Below, piece by piece: positions 34,122-41,588 of a stretch of DNA of 64,000 nt (position 1 is the first letter of the stretch; each line of letters begins with the position of its first letter). The notes below the pieces were generated by a model. It was not told the DNA's origin. It did no database searches and saw only the letters and a program-made list of their open reading frames with translations. The position numbers and the translations under genes were made by a program. Origin of the DNA: Mucilaginibacter sp. GTDB taxonomy: Bacteria > Bacteroidota > Bacteroidia > Sphingobacteriales > Sphingobacteriaceae. The stretch covers positions 124,001 to 188,000 of the forward strand of contig JARLHA010000070.1 of assembly GCA_031292485.1 (NCBI GenBank). Reading direction: 5' to 3'.

Positions 34122-36047
34122 TTATACTGTTATTTCTTTAATTATTTGTTGTTTAAAATCTTCAATGCTCATGCTTCCCAAATCTCCCTGCCCATGTTTA
34201 CGAACCGAAACCAACCCTTCAGCAGTTTCTTTTTCGCCAACGATCAGCATATACGGGATCTTTTTCACTTCAGCATCGCGTATTTTACGCCCTATTTTTT
34301 CATCCCTGAAATCAATAAGCCCGCAAATATCGGAATCTTTTAACGATTCTGAAAGTTTTTTTGCATAATCTTCATATTTTTCCGAGATGGGCAATATGAT
34401 GAATTGTTCGGGCGATAACCATAACGGGAAATTACCGGCGCAATGCTCAATCAATACGGCAATAAATCTTTCCAGTGAACCGAAGGGTGCACGGTGGATC
34501 ATTACCGGGCGGTGTTTCTGGTTGTCGCTGCCTGTGTACTCCAGTTCGAAGCGTTCAGGCAGGTTATAATCCACCTGGATGGTGCCCAACTGCCATTTAC
34601 GGCCCAGGGCATCCTTCACCATAAAATCAAGCTTGGGGCCATAAAAAGCCGCTTCGCCCAATTCTACCACGGTTTTTAAACCTTTCTCTTCCGCAGCTTC
34701 AATAATAGCCGATTCGGCTAATGCCCAGTTTTCGTCGCTGCCAATGTATTTAGCCTTATTCTCCGGGTCTCTTAACGATACCTGCGCGGTATAGTTTTCA
34801 AAACCTAAAGCGGTAAACACATACAATACCAGGTCAATTACTTTTTTAAATTCGTCTTTTACCTGGTCGGGGCGGCAAAACAAGTGCGCGTCATCCTGTG
34901 TAAAGCCGCGCACACGGGTTAAACCGTGCAGCTCGCCGCTTTGCTCGTAACGGTAAACAGTACCAAACTCTGCATAGCGCACGGGCAGATCTTTATAGCT
35001 GCGGGGCTTTGTTTTATACATTTCGCAATGGTGCGGGCAGTTCATCGGTTTTAAAAAGAACTCCTCGCCTTCCTGCGGTGTTTTTATAGGTTGAAACGAA
35101 TCGGCGCCATATTTTTCATAATGGCCCGAGGTTACATATAAATTTTTATGCCCGATATGCGGCGAAACCACCTGCTCATAACCTGCCTTTACCTGCGCTT
35201 TTTGCATAAAGTCGACAAGGCGCTGGCGCAATGCGGCGCCTTTGGGTAGCCACAAAGGTAAGCCCATACCCACTTTTTCCGAGAATGCAAACAGTTCCAT
35301 TTCCTTGCCCAGTTTGCGGTGGTCGCGTTTTTTGGCTTCCTCCAGCATGTGCAGGTACTCGGTCAGTTCACTTTGTTTCGGGAAGGTAACGCCGTAGATT
35401 CGGGTAAGCTGTTTGCGGCTTTCGTCGCCGCGCCAGTAAGCCCCGGCTACGCTCATCAGCTTTACGGATTTGATAAACCCTGTATTGGGAATATGCGGCC
35501 CGCGGCACAGGTCGGTAAAGTTACCTTGTGTATAAAAAGTGATGGATCCATCAGGCAGGTCCTTAATCAGGTCCAGTTTGTACTCATCGCCTTTTTCGGT
35601 AAAATAATCTATCGCGTCTGCCTTGCTTACCGGTTTGCGGATATACTCCTCGCGGGTTTTGGCCAACTCCATTATTTTGTCTTCGATCTGCTTGAATTCA
35701 TCCGAAGAAAACTCACGGTCGCCAAAGTCAACATCGTAATAAAAGCCGGTTTCAATAGCCGGGCCAATACCAAACTTGGTGCCGGGGTATAGTGCTTCCA
35801 AAGCCTCGGCCATTAAGTGGGCCGATGAATGCCAGAAAGTAGCTTTACCCTGCAGGTCGTTCCAGGTTAATAATTTTACGTGTGCATCTTTTTCGATTGG
35901 GCGGCTGGCGTCCCATACCTGGCCGTCAACTTCGGCAGCCAGTACGTTTCGTGCCAAACCTTCGGAGATCGACTGCGCGATCTGCATTGAACTGATCCCC
36001 TTATCGTACTCACGAACGGAACCATCAGGAAGTGTAATATTAATCAT
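34122..36047 (-). CDS. thrS: Threonine--tRNA ligase
   Basis: Class II synthetase charging tRNA-Thr, 641 aa. Domains: TGS (1-62, NITLPDGSVREYDKGISSMQ), editing domain (about 65-225, with WHSSAHLMAEAL), catalytic core (about 245-535, motif 2 VRYAEFGTVYRYEQSGELHG, zinc Cys in MNCPHHCEMY, motif 3 HRAPFGSLERFIAVLIEH) and anticodon domain (about 540-641). First gene of thrS-infC-rpmI-rplT. No T-box leader is seen. Confidence 0.98.
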   Translation of the reverse strand: MINITLPDGSVREYDKGISSMQIAQSISEGLARNVLAAEVDGQVWDASRPIEKDAHVKLLTWNDLQGKATFWHSSAHLMAEALEALYPGTKFGIGPAIETGFYYDVDFGDREFSSDEFKQIEDKIMELAKTREEYIRKPVSKADAIDYFTEKGDEYKLDLIKDLPDGSITFYTQGNFTDLCRGPHIPNTGFIKSVKLMSVAGAYWRGDESRKQLTRIYGVTFPKQSELTEYLHMLEEAKKRDHRKLGKEMELFAFSEKVGMGLPLWLPKGAALRQRLVDFMQKAQVKAGYEQVVSPHIGHKNLYVTSGHYEKYGADSFQPIKTPQEGEEFFLKPMNCPHHCEMYKTKPRSYKDLPVRYAEFGTVYRYEQSGELHGLTRVRGFTQDDAHLFCRPDQVKDEFKKVIDLVLYVFTALGFENYTAQVSLRDPENKAKYIGSDENWALAESAIIEAAEEKGLKTVVELGEAAFYGPKLDFMVKDALGRKWQLGTIQVDYNLPERFELEYTGSDNQKHRPVMIHRAPFGSLERFIAVLIEHCAGNFPLWLSPEQFIILPISEKYEDYAKKLSESLKDSDICGLIDFRDEKIGRKIRDAEVKKIPYMLIVGEKETAEGLVSVRKHGQGDLGSMSIEDFKQQIIKEITV

Positions 36048-36123
36048 CTACAACTATGATTTAAACTTTTATAAAAATTACTTTTTGTTCGATCACCTAC
36101 AAAGTGATTTATTGTTTATGGTG

Positions 36124-36131
36124 CAAATTTA
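36124..36131 (-). promoter_or_regulatory. Putative -7 box for thrS
   Basis: On the minus strand TAAATTTG matches TAnnTTTG; it lies 76 bases before the thrS ATG, leaving a leader of about 70 bases. No -33 TTG at the usual distance. Confidence 0.4.
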
Positions 36132-36200
36132 GGATTATTTTTGATGATTACACCGATTATTGTTTGATTTCACCGATGAGTGGTCGCCTTTGTCACCAAC

Positions 36201-36363
36201 AAATCGCTATATACGACCTCATGTCTCTGATCTAACGGGTTCCTTGTAAAGACTTGAAACGCCGGTCCTTGTTGGTGACAACACCAACAAGGACGGAGCA
36301 AATCACTATGTACGACCTCATGTCTCTGATCTAACGGGTTCCTTGTAAAGAATTGACACGCTG
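36201..36363. repeat. 63-base direct repeat pair around a palindrome
   Basis: Two near-identical copies (36201-36263 and 36300-36363) containing GACCTCATGTCTCTGATCTA then ACGGGTTCCTTGTAAAGA, separated by a perfect palindrome GTCCTTGTTGGTG-ACAA-CACCAACAAGGAC (36265-36294). A third diverged copy lies at 41213-41275. This fills most of the gap between thrS and the next gene; no coding sense. Confidence 0.85.
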
Positions 36364-36437
36364 ACAAATTATATTTATCGTGATGCCTAAAAAAACTCAT
36401 TTGTCAGATAAAGTCTTGACTATTACAAATAAACAAA

Positions 36438-36620
36438 CTAAAACTCCGCCATATATATGGCAACGCAATTTCCTTTTAAGCCAATATATGTTTTGTTTAT
36501 ATCTGGCTGTTCTTTGTTAGGTTCCCATGAACCTTCCCCTGATATAGAATACCCTTTTTTAATAAAAAATTGTTTTACTTGTCTGATGGCTTTTGCTTGT
36601 TTCTTTTCATCTAAAGCCAT
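36438..36620 (-). CDS. Small hypothetical protein
   Basis: 60 aa, starting ALDEKKQAKAIRQVKQFFIK and ending LKGNCVAIYMAEF. A basic amphipathic N-terminal helix is followed by an acidic-basic segment (GSWEPNKEQPDINKTYIG). ATG at 36620. No family recognised. Position beside a RAYT element and direct repeats makes it likely accessory. It could be a fragment of a longer gene; coding is supported only by its sensible composition. Confidence 0.4.
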   Translation of the reverse strand: MALDEKKQAKAIRQVKQFFIKKGYSISGEGSWEPNKEQPDINKTYIGLKGNCVAIYMAEF

Positions 36621-36660
36621 TAGTGTCCATTAAAAAATAAAAATTGTTCTTTTCTGTCCT

Positions 36661-37352
36661 CGCAGGGTCTCTCGCAGAGGACCCTGCGTTGTATCTCCGA
36701 ATGAAGAAATTGCTTATTTTTAACGCATGACTATCCGCACACAGCACGAAATAAATGAGGACACATGGTTTGTTACTTTTACATGCCATAACTGGATGCC
36801 ACTATTTGAACTAACAAACTCCTATGACCTGGTATACAAATGGCTCAAACTCATAGACGATAAGTATCAAATTAAAACAACAGGCTTCGTTATCATGCCT
36901 AACCATGTTCACCTGCTGCTTTATTTAACCAACCTGAATGTTAATTTGAATACCGTTATGGCCAATGCCAAAAGGTTTATGGCTTACGATCTGATAAAAC
37001 GGCTGGCAGCGCAAAAGCATACTAATGTGTTGAATTTGCTGGCAGCAGCGTGCACTGAAAAAGAACGTGCAAAAGGTCAGTTGCACCGGGCATTTGAGCC
37101 CTCATTTGATGCAAAACCGGTTTATACATTTGATTTTTTATTCCAAAAGTTGGATTATATTCACCACAACCCGGTTAGCGGTAAATGGCAGCTATGCGCG
37201 GAGTTTACGGATTACCCGCACAGCAGCGCTGCATTTTATGAGCAGGGCGTTTCGCATCCGTTTGTAAACATTTGTGACTACCGCAATTATTGGTTCGGAT
37301 GATCTGGGATCGATGAGCATCCAGCGCAGGGTCCTCTTCGAGAGACCCTGCG
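36661..37352 (+). mobile_element. RAYT transposase unit with inverted REP-like hairpins
   Basis: A Y1 transposase gene flanked by two 28-base imperfect palindromes in opposite orientation: CGCAGGGTCTCTCGCAGAGG... at 36661-36688 and CGCAGGGTCCTCTTCGAGAG... at 37325-37352, each with a single bulged base. This is the arrangement of a REP-associated tyrosine transposase with its own REPs. Confidence 0.8.
36727..37302 (+). CDS. REP-associated tyrosine transposase (Y1_Tnp, RAYT)
   Basis: 191-aa HUH-type single-strand transposase of the IS200-like family. The HUH motif is H60-V-H62 in IMPNHVHLLLYL, and the likely catalytic tyrosine is Y87 in AKRFMAYDLIKRL, the RAYT pattern. The C-terminal HHNPVSGKWQLCAEFTDYPH and SSAAFY motif is typical of RAYTs. 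Domesticated members mobilise or process REP palindromes; the two flanking hairpins fit this. The frame is intact. Confidence 0.92.
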   Translation: MTIRTQHEINEDTWFVTFTCHNWMPLFELTNSYDLVYKWLKLIDDKYQIKTTGFVIMPNHVHLLLYLTNLNVNLNTVMANAKRFMAYDLIKRLAAQKHTNVLNLLAAACTEKERAKGQLHRAFEPSFDAKPVYTFDFLFQKLDYIHHNPVSGKWQLCAEFTDYPHSSAAFYEQGVSHPFVNICDYRNYWFG

Positions 37353-37635
37353 TAGACGGAAGATGACTTATTGTTAATGAATGGCTAACACCAAAAAACC
37401 TCAAACCTCGCGATTACGCAGCGCAGGGTTGGACGGTGGCGTACCCATGCGCTATGACAGGTAGCTATATAGCCACTTGAATTGTAAATGGACAACAGCA
37501 AAGTTTGCTGTCCATCGCAAGGAACCTTCATTTGCCGCCGAAAATACCGTGAAAATACCTCTTGTTTTTGAGTTAATCTTTGAATAAATTAGACCATTAT
37601 ATTTAGATATTATTTTATTGTAAACCAGGACGTTT
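37353..37635. other. Non-coding gap downstream of RAYT
   Basis: No gene seen. It contains a partial word related to the REP (GCGCAGGGTTGG at about 37421) and a palindrome GGACAACAGCAAAGTTTGCT with GTCC (about 37488-37511). The last 60 bases are AT-rich and probably carry the promoter of the next gene. Confidence 0.5.
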
Positions 37636-38034
37636 ATGCCCCAAAATGAAGCGCTAAAAGCCGTTAATGACGAGTCCAATCGACTCATAAGTTGGTCACT
37701 GTTAATAATAGGCGGGTCTTTGTTAGCTTTCCTGCATAAAGACTACATGAAATGGGTAACGTGGTACAGGTACTTCTATTTTATCTATATTTTAGGTTGG
37801 TTCTCCATGTGCCTGTCTATATATTGGGGACAACATATAACGAGGAATTATTTAGCAAGTATGTTTGTTGACTCCGAAAAGGTTAGAGAGATAAGTAGGA
37901 TTGCCGGTAAGAGATTAAATCGGCAGCTCACATGGTTTATGGCAGGCGTTATAATATTTGCAATATGGATAGTACTTTTTTTAACAACATGGATTATTAA
38001 CCCAACCAACTTTAAAATTTTAGAAACAAAATGA
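37636..38034 (+). CDS. Unknown small membrane protein
   Basis: 132 aa with three hydrophobic segments: SLLIIGGSLLAFL (about 21-33), YFIYILGWFSMCLSIYW (about 49-66) and WFMAGVIIFAIWIVLFLTTW (about 101-120). Cytosolic N-terminus with EALKAVNDESNRL. No family recognised. The stop overlaps the next start by four bases (ATGA), so the pair is translationally coupled. Base composition is AT-richer than that of the core genes, and it lies in an accessory patch, suggesting transfer. Confidence 0.65.
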   Translation: MPQNEALKAVNDESNRLISWSLLIIGGSLLAFLHKDYMKWVTWYRYFYFIYILGWFSMCLSIYWGQHITRNYLASMFVDSEKVREISRIAGKRLNRQLTWFMAGVIIFAIWIVLFLTTWIINPTNFKILETK

Positions 38035-38348
38035 CTTGTAATTGCGCAGATTTTCCCTTTGAACCTGATCCACCGTGTTTTGATACATGTGCCGGACGCT
38101 GTATTACTTATGCCAGCCCTTCTGAATTAAGCGATACTTTTTTAATACCAGACGAAATTATCGAAAAGCTAACTGAATTGAAATCAGCCGGAACAGCAAT
38201 AACATTAGAAGATTATACAAGGGATTTGGACCAAGATGAAAAAGTTACACTTAATAATATTTTTAAATCATTGTCCAATAATAATAAGGCTCTCAACTGG
38301 ATAAAAGTACAGATGACGGAGCCGGACACTATCGACGAATTGAGTTAG
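38031..38348 (+). CDS. Unknown small protein with cysteine-rich N-terminus
   Basis: 105 aa. Cysteines at 3, 5, 16, 20 and 24 (TCNCADF ... CFDTCAGRCITY) could bind a metal; the rest is helical and acidic (DEIIEKLTELKSAGTAITLE, DLDQDEKVTLNNIFKSL). Cytoplasmic, no signal peptide. Starts within the stop codon of the membrane protein gene, so the two probably work together. No known family; a toxin-immunity or sensor pair is possible but not supported. Confidence 0.6.
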   Translation: MTCNCADFPFEPDPPCFDTCAGRCITYASPSELSDTFLIPDEIIEKLTELKSAGTAITLEDYTRDLDQDEKVTLNNIFKSLSNNNKALNWIKVQMTEPDTIDELS

Positions 38349-38441
38349 CTCTCCTCGTTTTCCCTAATCTCGCGTGAGTATCCGGGCAGGGCGTTGCGTT
38401 GGAAATACTCGTGCGCCGCTACCAGGTCGCCCGGCACAGGC

Positions 38442-39176
38442 CTATTTATACTCCAATTTCATCGTCCTTCCCGGCCGGTAAAACCAGCTATCCTCAATAA
38501 TAAATTTAGCAAGCCATTTTTTAACATCGGGAATATCGCCGGCATCAGCAAAATTAAAAGTCCGCGTGTATTTATTTTGCTCTTCGTTGTGTACAAAACC
38601 GGCGGCTTTCAATGGCTGCGGGGTTCGGCCTTCAAAAATAAAATCGGAGTCATCATCATTGTTGATGCCTTTAAGCGTTACTGTCAATATTTTTTTCTGA
38701 ATGCGGAAGGTAAGGCGAATATGAAGATCATCCTCTTCGCCCATTACCAGCTGAAATGAGCGGCAACGTTTTTCGTACAATGCCGTGAGTGCTTCATCGA
38801 TAAATTGTGTCCGGGGATAAGATTGCAATTGCGGCCGATCAATAAGTCGCTGCAATTGCTTTCCCAGCTCAACAGCTTTTTCTTCATTCCGTTTTTGCAT
38901 CCATTCGCGCAATTCGGCCCTCATTTCTTCCATGTAATAGCCACTTCTCCAGGCCTTAATTTGCCGCTTTAAGTCTTCTTTTTGCTCAAAATAAGGATCT
39001 TTAAAACTGTATAAAACACGGAGCCGGCTGTTCAGGTCAAGTAAAGCTTCGGAATGGTAATAAACGATGAGGTTGTCATGTTCAGACTGCGCCTGCCTGG
39101 TCATCTTTTTCAATTCCCGTTTTTCTTTTTCAAGGGTGCTGATGAGGACGTGTAAATCTGATTTGGTTGGTGGCAT
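38442..39176 (-). CDS. Conserved hypothetical protein with coiled-coil N-terminus
   Basis: 244 aa. N-terminal half is charged coiled coil (LISTLEKEKRELKKMTRQAQ; EMRAELREWMQKRNEEKAVE), C-terminal half is a globular domain (SFQLVMGEEDDLHIRLTF ... DVKKWLAKFIIEDSWFYRPG). No named family recognised. A frameshifted copy of its last 30 codons lies at 41102-41208, so a paralogue once lay nearby. Convergent with the preceding pair; an extra coding-looking stretch (reading GDLVAAHEYFQ) lies in another frame just after its stop. Confidence 0.65.
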   Translation of the reverse strand: MPPTKSDLHVLISTLEKEKRELKKMTRQAQSEHDNLIVYYHSEALLDLNSRLRVLYSFKDPYFEQKEDLKRQIKAWRSGYYMEEMRAELREWMQKRNEEKAVELGKQLQRLIDRPQLQSYPRTQFIDEALTALYEKRCRSFQLVMGEEDDLHIRLTFRIQKKILTVTLKGINNDDDSDFIFEGRTPQPLKAAGFVHNEEQNKYTRTFNFADAGDIPDVKKWLAKFIIEDSWFYRPGRTMKLEYK

Positions 39177-39310
39177 GGGGATAGTTATCCAAAAATAAGA
39201 AATTAACCGCCATTTTTTTACATTGCCACTTTGCCTGGCCGCACACGTGCTTTTAAAGAATCATAGCATTAACAAAATTAATTGATTAATTTTGAAGTAA
39301 GATTATCGTT

Positions 39311-39517
39311 ATGGAAACTTTAACTATACAAGTCACCAATCAAGATGCGTACAGTTTGTTGGATGAACTGGAAAAATTGCATTTAATTAAAGTTTTGAAA
39401 AGGGAAAATACGCCTTCGCAAAAACTATCTGACAGGTTTGCGGGCAAATTGCCCCTGGATGCAGCAAAGAAATTACAGGATCATATTAAGCAGAGCCGGG
39501 ACGAATGGGATATGTAA
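39311..39517 (+). CDS. Putative antitoxin of a PIN toxin
   Basis: 68 aa, acidic-basic, starting ETLTIQVTNQDAYSLLDELE and ending SRDEWDM. The N-terminal strand followed by a helix and a C-terminal helical toxin-binding tail is usual for small Bacteroidota antitoxins upstream of PIN genes. It overlaps the toxin gene by 13 bases. A TAATTTTG -7 box candidate lies at 39287-39294. Confidence 0.72.
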   Translation: METLTIQVTNQDAYSLLDELEKLHLIKVLKRENTPSQKLSDRFAGKLPLDAAKKLQDHIKQSRDEWDM

Positions 39518-39885
39518 TAGATAGCAATGTGGTTATTGATTACATGAGCGGTCAGCTTCCTGAAAATGCGATGTTGTTTATGAATGACGTGATCAATGAA
39601 ACGCCTATTATATCAATAATGACGCAAATCGAAGTTTTAGGCTTCAACAATCCACCCGAAATTGAATCTTTTCTGAATGAGTTTATGAATGCTTCTTTGT
39701 TAATACCACTTAACGATGATATAGTAAAAGCGACTATCGAAATAAGAAAGAATAATAAGATTAAAACGCCTGATGCCATTATTGCTGCAACGGCGATAGT
39801 ATTAGATTACCCACTCATCACACGAAATACGAGAGATTTTAAAAACTTAGATAGCCTGAAAATTATTGATCCGTGGTCGATATGA
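39505..39885 (+). CDS. PIN domain toxin (VapC-like)
   Basis: 126 aa ribonuclease toxin. Acidic metal-binding residues are D6 (YVIDSNVVID), E43 (QIEVLGF), D90 (KTPDAIIAATA) and D111 (TRNTRDF). The start overlaps the antitoxin gene, giving coupling. Its stop TGA overlaps the start of a 22-codon DUF4160 stub, which points to replacement of an earlier gene's 5' part by this module. Confidence 0.88.
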   Translation: MGYVIDSNVVIDYMSGQLPENAMLFMNDVINETPIISIMTQIEVLGFNNPPEIESFLNEFMNASLLIPLNDDIVKATIEIRKNNKIKTPDAIIAATAIVLDYPLITRNTRDFKNLDSLKIIDPWSI

Positions 39886-39950
39886 TTTCAATCATCGAAG
39901 AAAATAAAGAGATCATTATTGCAAAATGGAAGGAATACCATGGAAAATAA
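39882..39950 (+). pseudogene. C-terminal stub of a DUF4160 protein
   Basis: 22 codons: MISIIEENKEIIIAKWKEYH then GK and stop. This matches the usual DUF4160 C-terminus (a helix of the type LIEENKELLLEKWxEYF). DUF4160 genes typically precede DUF2442 genes, and a DUF2442 gene follows here, overlapping by 11 bases. The rest of DUF4160 is gone and the VapC gene ends exactly at the stub. Confidence 0.6.
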
Positions 39951-40158
39951 CATTGTTAAGGTTTGGTTTGATAATGGGCGAATATTTATAAAAACCGCTG
40001 CGGGAGAAGAAAAAAGCCACCCGTTAAGCTGGTTCCCCAAACTGCAAAACGCGGCGAACACGGTTTTAGAAAATTTTACTTTATCGCCTTTTGGCATTCA
40101 CTGGGAGCAATTGGACGAAGATTTAAGTTTTGAAGGCTTTTTAAATTATTCCAGGTAA
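39940..40158 (+). CDS. DUF2442 domain protein
   Basis: 72 aa from the ATG at 39940, reading VKVWFDNGRIFIKTAAGEEK, HPLSWFPKLQNA, then GIHWEQLDEDLSFEGFLNY, the DUF2442 hallmark (W..LDEDLS). DUF2442 proteins are thought to act with DUF4160 as a toxin-antitoxin-like pair; here the partner is only a stub, so the protein may be an orphan antitoxin. Full-length for its family. Confidence 0.82.
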   Translation: MENNIVKVWFDNGRIFIKTAAGEEKSHPLSWFPKLQNAANTVLENFTLSPFGIHWEQLDEDLSFEGFLNYSR

Positions 40159-40319
40159 ACGAACATGCGGGCGACCTGTAAGCAGACGACTTTTATGATG
40201 GGGTGCCGAAATAAATCGGCATGACAGGATTATAAAAACGGATAAACCCGCCCCCTGCTCAGCACGCAGTTGGCTGATACAACACTTAAACAGTACTTAC
40301 AAGCACAATATTTATTTTC

Positions 40320-40350
40320 TTGACAACTTGACAAATATAAATTATCTTTG
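40320..40350 (+). promoter_or_regulatory. Promoter of the second TA module
   Basis: TTG at 40320-40322 and TATCTTTG at 40343-40350, spaced 20 bases, match the Bacteroidota -33/-7 pattern; the ATG of the antitoxin is at 40370. Confidence 0.6.
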
Positions 40351-40369
40351 AGTTAAAAAACTTAAAAGA

Positions 40370-40603
40370 ATGAAAACCATGAGTGTCGGGGAGTTTAAAA
40401 CCCATTTTTCGGAAGTACTTGAACAAGTGAAGGCAGGAGCAGAAATAGCCGTAACCTATGGAAAAAAGAAAGAGGTGGTTGGTTATTTTCTTCCGGAAAA
40501 ACCACAAAGGGCTAAACGTAAATTAGGGATACTTGAAGGGAAAACAGCCGTTATTTTTAAACCGGATTTTGAAATGACTACCGAAGAATTTTTAGGGGCA
40601 TGA
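40370..40603 (+). CDS. Phd/YefM-type antitoxin
   Basis: 77 aa. The Phd fold pattern is MSVGEFKTHFSEVLEQVKAG, then AVTYGKKKEVVGYFLP, with a C-terminal tail that should wrap the toxin. Overlaps the toxin start by four bases (ATGA). Such antitoxins bind their own promoter. Confidence 0.88.
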   Translation: MKTMSVGEFKTHFSEVLEQVKAGAEIAVTYGKKKEVVGYFLPEKPQRAKRKLGILEGKTAVIFKPDFEMTTEEFLGA

Positions 40604-40998
40604 ATTACCTGCTTGATACGCATACCCTTATTTGGGCGCTCCAGGATCAGAAGCAATTATCAGATAAAGTAACCCAAACCCTTGAGCATCCTGATCATTC
40701 TATTTTTGTAAGTGCCATTACTTTTTGGGAAATAGCTTTAAAGTTCTCCGTTGGCAAACTGGACCTGGTAAATATTATGCCCGATGAATTCCCCCTGGCG
40801 TCAATACAAACCGGGTTTCAGCTGATCCCGCTTTTACCGGAGGAAAGTGCTTCAAATTATAAATTGCCGTTGACCCATCATAAAGATCCATTTGACAGGA
40901 TGCTGATATGGCAGGCGATAGAACGGAACTTAATTTTTATCAGCAAAGATAACCGGTTAGAACCATATAAAACCGTTGGTTTAAAAACGTTGTGGTAG
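40600..40998 (+). CDS. PIN domain toxin (VapC-like, type II TA)
   Basis: 132 aa. Acidic residues D6 (YLLDTHTLIWAL), E44 (TFWEIALKFS), D96 or D99 (HKDPFDRMLIWQA) and D117 (ISKDNRL) are all present, so an active RNase is expected. Paired with the Phd-type antitoxin; second PIN module within 1.5 kb, not closely similar to the first. Confidence 0.92.
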   Translation: MNYLLDTHTLIWALQDQKQLSDKVTQTLEHPDHSIFVSAITFWEIALKFSVGKLDLVNIMPDEFPLASIQTGFQLIPLLPEESASNYKLPLTHHKDPFDRMLIWQAIERNLIFISKDNRLEPYKTVGLKTLW

Positions 40999-41101
40999 CG
41001 GAAATTAAGGGGAAGCCACAAACCGTGTGCGCGTTAAGCGGCTATCCAAAGCGGTGGATTTACCCGTGCGCCGCTGAAAGGCAGGCTTGGTAAGTAGTCA
41101 A

Positions 41102-41208
41102 TCATTTATACAATAACGTTTCTCTCCTGCCCGGCCAATAAAACCAGCTGTCTTCAATAATAAATTTGGCAAGCATTTTTTTACTTCGGGGATGATGCCG
41201 GCATCGGT
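41102..41208 (-). pseudogene. Frameshifted fragment related to the gene at 38442-39176
   Basis: Minus strand encodes DAGIIPEVKK and, one frame over, KMLAKFIIEDSWFYWPGRRE then LLYK and stop. Compare DAGDIPDVKKWLAKFIIEDS in the intact gene. The rest of the gene is absent and a copy of the 63-base repeat begins next to the break. Confidence 0.72.
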
Positions 41209-41212
41209 TATA

Positions 41213-41275
41213 TTCGCTATGTACAACCACATTTCTCTGATTCAACGGGTTCTTTGTAAAGACTTGACACGCCGG
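41213..41275. repeat. Third copy of the 63-base repeat
   Basis: ATTCGCTATGTACAACCACA and TTCTCTGATTCAACGGGTTC then TTTGTAAAGACTTGACACGC correspond to the copies at 36201-36363 with several changes. Abuts the broken paralogue. Confidence 0.75.
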
Positions 41276-41588
41276 AAACAGCCATTAAAACCGGCGGCAA
41301 AAGAATGCTTTGATTGAATGTTATGCATAGCCGTCCATTTTAAATGATGGGCAGTTAACAAATGGTCAGCGGGCTTTAGCCCAAACAGGCAAATCAGCAG
41401 TAAGGTGAACTGCCCAAAATCCGGCCAGAAAAAAGGTATGGTTATGTAAAATAGTGTAAACCCGCTTTTTATTTTAAAACATATAAATACCTGATTATAA
41501 GATATTTACAACGTTAAAAAAATAAAATGTGTAAACCTGATGTAAACCCTTTTTTGCTTTTTTATCCCCCGCAATCAAAGGGGTTAAA
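41276..41588. other. Non-coding gap before the OFA transporter
   Basis: No gene or strong hairpin seen. The words GTGTAAACCCG, GTGTAAACCTG and TGTAAACCC recur between 41455 and 41550. AT-rich toward the transporter 3' end. Confidence 0.5.

Noticed and set aside
36201..36363. CRISPR-like direct repeat pair
   Set aside because: Only two copies with a palindromic spacer and a third isolated copy; no array, no cas genes.
36170..36400. Open frame on the minus strand in the thrS upstream region
   Set aside because: It simply reads through the two 63-base direct repeats (the same peptide FTRNPLDQRHEVV occurs twice), so it reflects the repeat, not a gene.
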